Below, one piece after another: positions 57,895-64,000 of a DNA stretch of 64,000 bases. Numbering within the stretch: the first letter of the stretch is position 1; the number at the start of each line of letters is the position of its first letter. Source of the DNA: an uncultured Eudoraea sp. (lineage in GTDB: Bacteria > Bacteroidota > Bacteroidia > Flavobacteriales > Flavobacteriaceae). The stretch covers positions 579,821 to 643,820 of the forward strand of contig NZ_CANLGX010000003.1 of assembly GCF_947490415.1 (NCBI RefSeq), given 5' to 3'. The position numbers and the translations under genes are program-made. A model generated the notes under the pieces. The model saw only the letters and a list, made by a program, of their open reading frames with translations, made no database searches and was not told where the DNA came from.

Positions 57895-58749
57895 TTATCC
57901 TGCTTTCTTAGCTTTAATCATTCTGTCGTTTCCAAAGATATCTTTTCTAAGTTCAATTTCAGAAAAATTGAATTCTTCCAAAAGCAATTTTACCGCTTCA
58001 CCTAAATATTGATTTATTTCCATATAAAGAACACCATTTGGAGTTAAGCTATTTTTTGCCAGTTTGGCGATTGGTCTATAAAAAAGTAAGGGATCCTCAT
58101 CAGGAACAAACAATGCCAAATAAGGTTCATTTTTGAGGACATTGGTATGCATTTTGTCTTTCTCCATTTCTCTGACATAAGGCGGATTAGAAATTATAAT
58201 GTCGTAGTTTTCCTTTAAGGAGGTAATCTTTAAAATATCGCCTTGCATAAATTCAATATCCACATCATTCTTTAGCGCATTTTTTTCGGCTACTTCCAGT
58301 GCGGATTTGGAAATATCCATTGCCGTAGCCTCTATATTTGGTTTTAGTTTGGAAAGAGAAATTGCAATGCAACCGCTTCCTGTGCCAATATCAATGACTT
58401 TAAGTTTATTATCTATATTTTGAAAATCTTCAAGCACCCAGTTTATCAATTCTTCTGTTTCCGGTCTTGGAATCAGAACAGACTCATTTACCATAATTTT
58501 CAAATCCATAAAAGTAGTCTCTCCCAAAACATACTGAATTGGTTGTTCATTCTTTAGTTTTGACAAACCCTCAAACATAATTTGTTCTTCCTCCTTAGTA
58601 ATAACAATTCCGGGATCTATCGCCAGAATAAATCGCTCTAACCCAAAATAGTGTTCTATCATTAAATAAAACATGCTGTCTACTTCCTCTTTGGGATAGT
58701 TATCATCCAATTCCTTATGAAATATTTCCTTTATTTCCTTTAACAGCAT
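57895..58749 (-). CDS. prmC: Peptide chain release factor N5-glutamine methyltransferase
   Basis: Methylates the GGQ glutamine of release factors RF1/RF2 to improve termination. The ATG at 58749 (MLLKEIKEIFHKEL) gives 284 residues; an upstream in-frame ATG at 58803 adds an untypical N-terminus. Motifs: PIQYVLGETTFMDL, VLIPRPETEELI, IDIGTGSGCIAISL and the catalytic NPPYV. Divergent from ribD across a 102-base gap. Confidence 0.96.
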   Translation of the reverse strand: MLLKEIKEIFHKELDDNYPKEEVDSMFYLMIEHYFGLERFILAIDPGIVITKEEEQIMFEGLSKLKNEQPIQYVLGETTFMDLKIMVNESVLIPRPETEELINWVLEDFQNIDNKLKVIDIGTGSGCIAISLSKLKPNIEATAMDISKSALEVAEKNALKNDVDIEFMQGDILKITSLKENYDIIISNPPYVREMEKDKMHTNVLKNEPYLALFVPDEDPLLFYRPIAKLAKNSLTPNGVLYMEINQYLGEAVKLLLEEFNFSEIELRKDIFGNDRMIKAKKAG

Positions 58750-58851
58750 TTTTTTTAGGCTATATTCTTTCAAAATTAAAACTACAAAAATCAGGTATTC
58801 CATGAATGTCTATAGTATCCGTATTCTTCTGGAATATCCTACTTTTGCCAA

Positions 58852-59904
58852 GTGAAGATACACGAAAAATATATGCGTCGATGCATTGAATTGGGCAAAA
58901 AAGCCTTGGGCTCTTCCCCTCCAAATCCAATGGTTGGAAGCCTTATAACCCATCAGGATAGAATAATCGGGGAAGGCTTCACCAGTCAATATGGGGGGCC
59001 ACATGCAGAAGTAAATGCAATAAATTCCGTTGCTGACAAATCACTTTTAAAAGAAGCTACTCTTTATGTTACCCTGGAGCCCTGCTCCCATTATGGGAAA
59101 ACTCCACCATGTGCCGATCTTATAATCAAAAACAACTTACAGAAAGTGATTATAGGCATTCAGGATCCTAATATCAAAGTATCAGGGCGTGGCATAAAAA
59201 AGCTTAAGGAAGCCGGATGTGAAGTATTACAGGGAGTATTAGAAGATGAGTGCAGGAAGCACCACAAGCGTTTTTTAACCTTTCAGGAAAAACAGAGGCC
59301 CTATATTATTTTGAAATGGGCAGAGTCTAAAGATGGATTTATTGCCCCACATGCAGACAAACGTAAAGCAAAGCCAGAACCGTATTGGATTAGTAATTCC
59401 TATGCAAGGCAACGTGTACATCAATGGCGCAGTGAACAACAGGCGATATTAGTGGGGACAAACACCGCTTTGTTAGATAATCCCAGATTAGATGTTCGTT
59501 CATGGAAAGGGACCTCGCCCATTCGAATAATTATTGACAAAGCATTAAAACTGCCAATGGATCTTAATATCTATGACCATTCTAACCGAACTATAATTCT
59601 AACTGAGCTGGAAGATAAAACAAAGATTAAGGAAGGGGTTGAATACGAGATCATTGATTTTAAGAAGAATATAGCCAAAGAAACCTGCAGGGTACTGTTT
59701 AAAAAAAATATATCCAGTGTGCTGATTGAAGGGGGGGCTCTTACCTTAGCTACTTTTATCAATGCCGGCCTATGGGATGAAGCGAGAATAATTACCGGGG
59801 ATATTGCCTTTGGTACCGGCACAAAAGCGCCACATATTGAGGGCAAACAAGTTAATACAGAAATCATGGGTACTAATACCATAAAGACACTTTTACATGA
59901 TTGA
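58852..59904 (+). CDS. ribD: Bifunctional riboflavin biosynthesis deaminase/reductase RibD
   Basis: 350 residues from a GTG at 58852 (IHEKYMRRCIELGKKALGSSPPNPMVGS), as in other RibD proteins; the in-frame ATG at 58873 would remove that conserved start. Zinc deaminase domain with HAEVNAI and PCSHYGKTPPCADLII; reductase domain from about 155. It makes the intermediate before lumazine formation in flavin synthesis. The GTG start overlaps nothing. It precedes the HAD gene by an 8-base overlap. Confidence 0.96.
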   Translation: MKIHEKYMRRCIELGKKALGSSPPNPMVGSLITHQDRIIGEGFTSQYGGPHAEVNAINSVADKSLLKEATLYVTLEPCSHYGKTPPCADLIIKNNLQKVIIGIQDPNIKVSGRGIKKLKEAGCEVLQGVLEDECRKHHKRFLTFQEKQRPYIILKWAESKDGFIAPHADKRKAKPEPYWISNSYARQRVHQWRSEQQAILVGTNTALLDNPRLDVRSWKGTSPIRIIIDKALKLPMDLNIYDHSNRTIILTELEDKTKIKEGVEYEIIDFKKNIAKETCRVLFKKNISSVLIEGGALTLATFINAGLWDEARIITGDIAFGTGTKAPHIEGKQVNTEIMGTNTIKTLLHD

Positions 59905-60508
59905 GAATATCATCTTTGATTTTGGAGATGTCTTCATAAACCTGGACAAACTGGCAACTGCCAGGGAAATGCAGCTATATGGTTTTAAAAACCTTACCCC
60001 TGAACTGGAAGAATTATTTACAGCTTATGAAAAAGGATTAATAACAACTGAGCATTTTCTCAATCAAACCAATCATTTGTTTCCCAAAGCAAGCAGGTTG
60101 GATTTAATTCACGCCTGGAATTCCATAATTCTTGATTTCCCAGAACAACGATTAAAATTTATAGAAAAATTGGCCAAAGAGGAAGATTACCGTCTTTTTC
60201 TTTTAAGTAATACGAATGAATTGCACATAGAATTTGTAAAGCAGAGAATGGGTAAAGAAAGGTATGCACGTTTTAAAAACTGTTTTGAAAAATTCTATTT
60301 ATCTCATGAGATTAATTTGAGAAAACCCGAACCAGCTATCTTCGAATATGTACTAAACTCAAATAATCTCAAGGCGGATAAAACGTTTTTTGTAGATGAC
60401 AGTAAGGAACATACTTCTGCAGCCGCAAAATTAGGTATTAGGTGTTGGCATCTTAAGGTTGGTAAAGAGGATATTTTAGACCTAAATACTCAAATATTAA
60501 AATGTTAG
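59897..60508 (+). CDS. HAD-like hydrolase
   Basis: 203 residues. N-terminal motif I reads IIFDFGDVFINLD, and motif IV is FFVDDSKEHTSAA; the lysine region is in LRKPEPAIFEY. This is a class of haloacid dehalogenase-type phosphatases, possibly with a sugar or nucleotide phosphate as substrate. A flavin-pathway phosphatase for the RibD product is a possible role given the position, but this is inference. Its start overlaps ribD by 8 bases and its stop overlaps the transporter start by 7. Confidence 0.88.
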   Translation: MIENIIFDFGDVFINLDKLATAREMQLYGFKNLTPELEELFTAYEKGLITTEHFLNQTNHLFPKASRLDLIHAWNSIILDFPEQRLKFIEKLAKEEDYRLFLLSNTNELHIEFVKQRMGKERYARFKNCFEKFYLSHEINLRKPEPAIFEYVLNSNNLKADKTFFVDDSKEHTSAAAKLGIRCWHLKVGKEDILDLNTQILKC

Positions 60509-61365
60509 ACCTTTCTTTAAGCATCCTTTTTTCAAGTCTGATATTTGTAATTTTTAAATTATTTGATACACACAAGATCCAGACTATTTATGCCATAATC
60601 ATAAATTATATTACCGCGTGTCTTGTAGGAGTTCTATTTTATAGCAAGCCCATTCAGCTTTATGAAATTCCAAAAAATGACTGGTTTTATGGTACGCTGT
60701 TATTAGGTGTTCTGTTTATCGTGGTCTTTAATCTTATGGCAAAGACTTCACAGCGCCTTGGAGTATCGGTAGCGTCTGTTGCCACCAAAATGTCTTTCGT
60801 GATACCTGTGATATTAGGACTGTTATTATATAACGAAAAACTGGGCTTTTTTAAAACATCCGGTATTGCACTGGCACTGGCTGCAGTATATTTTGCATCT
60901 GTGAAAGATACTCCCCGAGCAGTTCAAAAAAGATCTCTTTTGTTGCCTGTGATGGTGTTTTTAGGTTCCGGCATAATTGACGCCAGTATAAAATACATGG
61001 AAGAAAATCATGTTTCAACCAATGAATTTCCAATATTTTCTGCGACTGTATTTGGTGCTGCAGCTTGTACCGGAGTGTTGTTTATTCTTTTAAGATCATT
61101 TAAAGTACCCATAAAACTCAATTTCAAAAATATTTTAGGGGGTATTGCACTAGGAATTCCTAACTTCTTCTCTATTTTCTTTTTATTAAGAGCACTTCAA
61201 AATGAAACGCTGAACAGCGCCTCCATTTTTACACTGAATAATGTTGCCATTGTAATGTTTTCTACCTTGCTCGGTATTGTATTATTCAAAGAAAAGATCA
61301 GCCCTAAAAACTGGGGAGGTATTGTGTTGGCAGTTATAAGTATCATTCTAGTAGCATTTTTTTGA
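60502..61365 (+). CDS. EamA/DMT-type membrane transporter
   Basis: 287 residues with about ten hydrophobic segments, two five-helix halves as in the drug/metabolite transporter superfamily. Characteristic end of each half: LGLLLYNEKLGFFKTSGIALALAAVYF and LGIVLFKEKISPKNWGGIVLAVISI. Substrate unknown. Lies in the ribD operon with overlaps on both sides, so flavin or metabolite export is possible but unproved. Confidence 0.9.
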   Translation: MLDLSLSILFSSLIFVIFKLFDTHKIQTIYAIIINYITACLVGVLFYSKPIQLYEIPKNDWFYGTLLLGVLFIVVFNLMAKTSQRLGVSVASVATKMSFVIPVILGLLLYNEKLGFFKTSGIALALAAVYFASVKDTPRAVQKRSLLLPVMVFLGSGIIDASIKYMEENHVSTNEFPIFSATVFGAAACTGVLFILLRSFKVPIKLNFKNILGGIALGIPNFFSIFFLLRALQNETLNSASIFTLNNVAIVMFSTLLGIVLFKEKISPKNWGGIVLAVISIILVAFF

Positions 61366-61982
61366 TGGAAAATAAAATTGGTCTATATAAAACAGTATCC
61401 AAAGCATCAGAAGGTATCCTTTATAAAGACCGTAAGAGTAAATTTTATGCGTATACTTTTCCAGTAACAAATGAGAAGAATATAAAACCAATTATAGAAA
61501 ACATTCGCAAAAAGCATCCAACGGCGAATCATGTTTGCTATGCATGGAGAATAGGTGTAGAAAAACAAAGGCATAGAGCAAATGACGATGGGGAACCAAC
61601 TAATTCAGCAGGGGCTCCAATATACGGTCAAATAAAATCTTTTGGGTTAACCAATGTTGTGATAGCCGTGGCACGTATTTTTGGAGGCACTAAATTGGGG
61701 GTTGGTGGCCTGATATCAGCCTATCGGACAGCAGCACAATTAGCTTTAGAATCTTCTTCAATTATAGAAAAGTCGGTTAAAGTTGACTATAAACTATGTT
61801 TCAGTTATCCGCTCCTGAGCAAAGTAATGCGGGTAATTAAACAAAACCCAATAGAGATCATTAAGCAGGACATGTCACTGGACTGTACTATTGAAATATC
61901 AGTAAAACTTAAGGATGCGGCTCAGACTGAAAACATATTTAAGGGTATCCACGGAGTCTCCATATCGAAATTAGATGACTAG
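61365..61982 (+). CDS. YigZ/IMPACT-family protein
   Basis: The ATG at 61365 gives 205 residues and uses the last base of the previous TGA. N-terminal UPF0029-type domain with CYAWRIGVEKQRHRANDDGEPTNSAGAP, followed by a small C-terminal domain (YPLLSKVMRVIKQNPIEII). Members are broadly conserved; their biochemical role is not settled. Last gene of the ribD operon. Confidence 0.92.
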   Translation: MENKIGLYKTVSKASEGILYKDRKSKFYAYTFPVTNEKNIKPIIENIRKKHPTANHVCYAWRIGVEKQRHRANDDGEPTNSAGAPIYGQIKSFGLTNVVIAVARIFGGTKLGVGGLISAYRTAAQLALESSSIIEKSVKVDYKLCFSYPLLSKVMRVIKQNPIEIIKQDMSLDCTIEISVKLKDAAQTENIFKGIHGVSISKLDD

Positions 61983-62008
61983 TATTTTAACAGATATTTT
62001 CATCCAGA

Positions 62009-62437
62009 CTAAGTTAGTTCATCTATTGAATCATTATCATGATTTAGCAGTTTATCCATCAGGTAATCAGGGCATTTAACCGGTTTTTTGGTCTTAGCAT
62101 TTATAAATGCCAAAACGGTGTTTGCCTCCACTAAAAGTTCTTCCGCTTCATTGTAAATTTCATAGTCAAATTCTATTCTAACTGAGGGTGTTTTTTTTAG
62201 TCTTGTAACCACGGTTAAAAGATCATCATAAACCGCAGATTTATTAAATTTTAGTTGTAAGGAAATTACTGGTAACATAATTCCGTTTTCTTCCATGCTT
62301 TTGTAAGAAATACCCAAAGACCTTAACCATTCGACTCTTCCCATCTCCAGGTATTGCGGATAATTCCCATGATACACCACACCCATTTGATCAGTTTCTC
62401 CGTAACGAACCCTAAAAGAAAATCGATAAAAAAGCAT
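62009..62437 (-). CDS. YbgC/4HBT-type acyl-CoA thioesterase
   Basis: 142 residues, hotdog fold. The YGETDQMGVVYHGNYPQYLEMGRVEWLR segment carries the active-site aspartate and the VYHGNY motif of the YbgC/FadM group. Hydrolyses acyl thioesters in the cytosol. Divergent from dnaA. A second hotdog protein (12590-13000) in the window is not closely related in these motifs. Confidence 0.92.
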   Translation of the reverse strand: MLFYRFSFRVRYGETDQMGVVYHGNYPQYLEMGRVEWLRSLGISYKSMEENGIMLPVISLQLKFNKSAVYDDLLTVVTRLKKTPSVRIEFDYEIYNEAEELLVEANTVLAFINAKTKKPVKCPDYLMDKLLNHDNDSIDELT

Positions 62438-62645
62438 AATTTATCAGCTAAAAACTATATATTTATTATGAGGCCTAAAACGGGTGGCGAACATGCAAAA
62501 AAAAAAGATAAAATTCAACCCAAAATGATTTTTTTTTTAGAATATTTGTTCACATATTTGTCTCGCTCTAAAGAATGCCAAAATAGGCATTTTCTTTGAC
62601 CAACTTAGATAAATCTCTAACCAACAATATAAGATAATCTTTAAT
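62438..62645. other. AT-rich divergent region upstream of dnaA
   Basis: 208 bases between the thioesterase and dnaA genes. It has an A10 run (62497-62506), a T10 run (62529-62538) and a small hairpin (AATGCC 62574-62579 and GGCATT 62586-62591) in the dnaA leader. No perfect DnaA box (TTATCCACA) is seen, so it is not called an origin. It must hold the promoters of both divergent genes. Confidence 0.45.
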
Positions 62646-64000
62646 ATGAGTGTTACTGCTAATTCCGTTTGGAAAAATTGCTTGGCTTTTATCCAAGATA
62701 ATATCCAACCGCAGGCATTCAAAACATGGTTTGAGCCTATCAAACCAGTGAAATTATCTGATAATGCATTAAGTATTCAGGTTCCCAGTAAGTTCTTCTA
62801 CGAATGGCTGGAAGAACACTATGTAAAGTTACTTAAGGTTGCACTCACCAAAGAACTTGGAGAAAATGCAAAGCTGGTGTATATCATTAAGATGGAGAAT
62901 ACCTATGGCAACAGAGAACCTTTTACTGAACAAATTCCAAGTTCTAACAGGGGTAGTGTTAATCCTCAGGAAATGGATGTTCCTATAAAATCTAAAAATC
63001 CGGAATTAAAAAATCCTTTTGTAATCCCGGGTATACGAAATATAAAGATAGAATCTCAGCTTAACCCTAATTACAATTTTGATAATTTCCTGGAAGGTGA
63101 TTCCAACAGGCTGGCAAGATCTGCCGGTATGGCTGTCGCCAACAAACCTGGTGGAACTTCTTTTAATCCTCTTTTAATATTTGGAGGTGTAGGGCTGGGC
63201 AAGACACATCTGGCACATGCAATAGGTGTTGAAATTAAAGATAAATATCCGGAACGCACTGTGCTCTATATATCTGCTGAAAAATTCACACAACAGTATA
63301 TTGAATCTGTAAAGAAAAACACTAGAAATGATTTCATTCATTTTTATCAGTTAATCGACGTACTCATAATTGATGATGTGCAATTCTTATCAGGGAAATC
63401 GGGAACACAAGATGTTTTCTTTCATATTTTCAATCATTTACACCAAAATGGAAAACAAGTTATTCTAACTTCAGATAAGGCACCTGTAGACATGCAGGAT
63501 ATTGAACAGCGTTTACTTTCCCGATTTAAATGGGGATTATCCGCGGAGCTTCAAAACCCTGATTATGAAACCCGCATATCCATTTTAAGAAACAAACTAT
63601 ACAGAGATGGTGTTGAAATGCCCGATGACATAGTTGAATATGTTGCCAAACATATAAAGACAAATATTAGAGAATTAGAAGGTGCTATAATTTCCCTTAT
63701 TGCCCAATCTTCCTTCAATAAGAAAGAAGTTACTCTTGAATTGGCACAACAGGTAGTTGAAAAATTTGTAAAAAACACAAAAAGGGAAGTTTCCATAGAC
63801 TATATACAAAAAGTTGTTTCTGATTACTTTGAAATGGATGTAGCCACATTGCAATCCAAAACAAGGAAACGACATATCGTTCAAGCGCGACAGTTGGCTA
63901 TGTTTTTTGCCAAAAAATTCACCAAAGCTTCGTTGGCAAGTATCGGTTCACAGATTGGTAAAAGGGATCATGCAACCGTACTTCACGCATGCAAAACGGT
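62646..64000 (+). CDS. dnaA: Chromosomal replication initiator DnaA (3' end cut by the window)
   Basis: Open from the ATG at 62646 to the window edge (about 451 residues seen). Domain I (SVWKNCLAFIQDNIQPQAFKTWFEPI), a linker, AAA+ domain III with Walker A FGGVGLGKTHLAHA (about residue 180), Walker B VLIIDDVQFL and sensor regions, and the start of the DNA-binding domain IV (IVQARQLAMFFAKK, SIGSQIGKRDHATVLHAC signature). DnaA opens oriC. Only the last few residues are missing. Confidence 0.97.
   Translation, partial: MSVTANSVWKNCLAFIQDNIQPQAFKTWFEPIKPVKLSDNALSIQVPSKFFYEWLEEHYVKLLKVALTKELGENAKLVYIIKMENTYGNREPFTEQIPSSNRGSVNPQEMDVPIKSKNPELKNPFVIPGIRNIKIESQLNPNYNFDNFLEGDSNRLARSAGMAVANKPGGTSFNPLLIFGGVGLGKTHLAHAIGVEIKDKYPERTVLYISAEKFTQQYIESVKKNTRNDFIHFYQLIDVLIIDDVQFLSGKSGTQDVFFHIFNHLHQNGKQVILTSDKAPVDMQDIEQRLLSRFKWGLSAELQNPDYETRISILRNKLYRDGVEMPDDIVEYVAKHIKTNIRELEGAIISLIAQSSFNKKEVTLELAQQVVEKFVKNTKREVSIDYIQKVVSDYFEMDVATLQSKTRKRHIVQARQLAMFFAKKFTKASLASIGSQIGKRDHATVLHACKT

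Noticed and set aside
62683-62708. Sequences like TTATCCAAG and ATATCCAAC near the dnaA start, resembling DnaA boxes.
   Set aside because: Each has at least two mismatches to TTATCCACA and they lie within the coding region, so an origin cannot be claimed.

Overview
The window looks like a chromosomal segment of a low-GC member of the Bacteroidota, most likely family Flavobacteriaceae. The evidence is the PorP/SprF-type protein, a YtxJ bacilliredoxin, the bamD-rpoZ-coaBC-DUF4835-recN order, many short lipoproteins with a cysteine lipobox, AT-rich leaders without clear Shine-Dalgarno sequences, and promoters of the Bacteroidota form (TTTG, about 19 bases, TAnnTTTG). The genus cannot be fixed from the sequence alone. 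The right end enters dnaA, so the replication origin may be close. No insertion sequence, prophage, CRISPR array, tRNA or rRNA was seen. Nearly everything is ordinary chromosomal backbone, apart from a signalling island at about 14.6-19.5 kb.

Layout. 1-14.6 kb: a truncated TlpA-like lipoprotein, pheT, a fasciclin protein, exported proteins, a YbiT-like ABC-F ATPase, a transaldolase, an SDR enzyme, the small SRP RNA, a glutamine cyclotransferase, a thioesterase and a beta-helix lipoprotein. 14.6-19.5 kb: a LytTR regulator with a degenerate receiver, an unlisted 48-residue lipopeptide gene with its own terminator, a lipidated TPR sensor kinase, its response regulator, and an unknown cytosolic protein. 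The first and last genes share a nearly identical 21-base upstream motif placed at the same distance from the promoter. 19.5-31.7 kb: glyA, fahA, ytxJ, clpB, a TetR regulator, a PorP/SprF-SPOR-like fusion, smpB and pcm. 31.8-39.2 kb: an oxidoreductase, a 3-hydroxyacyl-CoA dehydrogenase, a DUF1015 protein, a YggS homologue, then a tightly coupled set (exonuclease/GIY-YIG protein, ion channel, miaA, gluconokinase).

39.2-51.7 kb, minus strand: an RprXY-like two-component system behind glycosyltransferase-ybbR-coaE; fabI; bamD-rpoZ-coaBC-DUF4835 with recN behind; dapA and a DUF6913-like protein. 51.8-55.3 kb: a split 5'-nucleotidase with its halves in reversed order, a protein resembling archaeal CTP-dependent riboflavin kinase (DUF120), and small unknowns. 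55.3-64 kb: ligA, a LOG-family protein, prmC, the ribD-HAD-EamA-YigZ operon, a thioesterase and the 5' part of dnaA.

The best candidate for something undescribed is the 14.6-19.5 kb island. It has the parts of a peptide-responsive circuit: a secreted small lipopeptide, an extracytoplasmic TPR kinase, a regulator that probably does not need phosphorylation, and a shared promoter motif. That reading is an inference from arrangement and motifs, not from any test of function.
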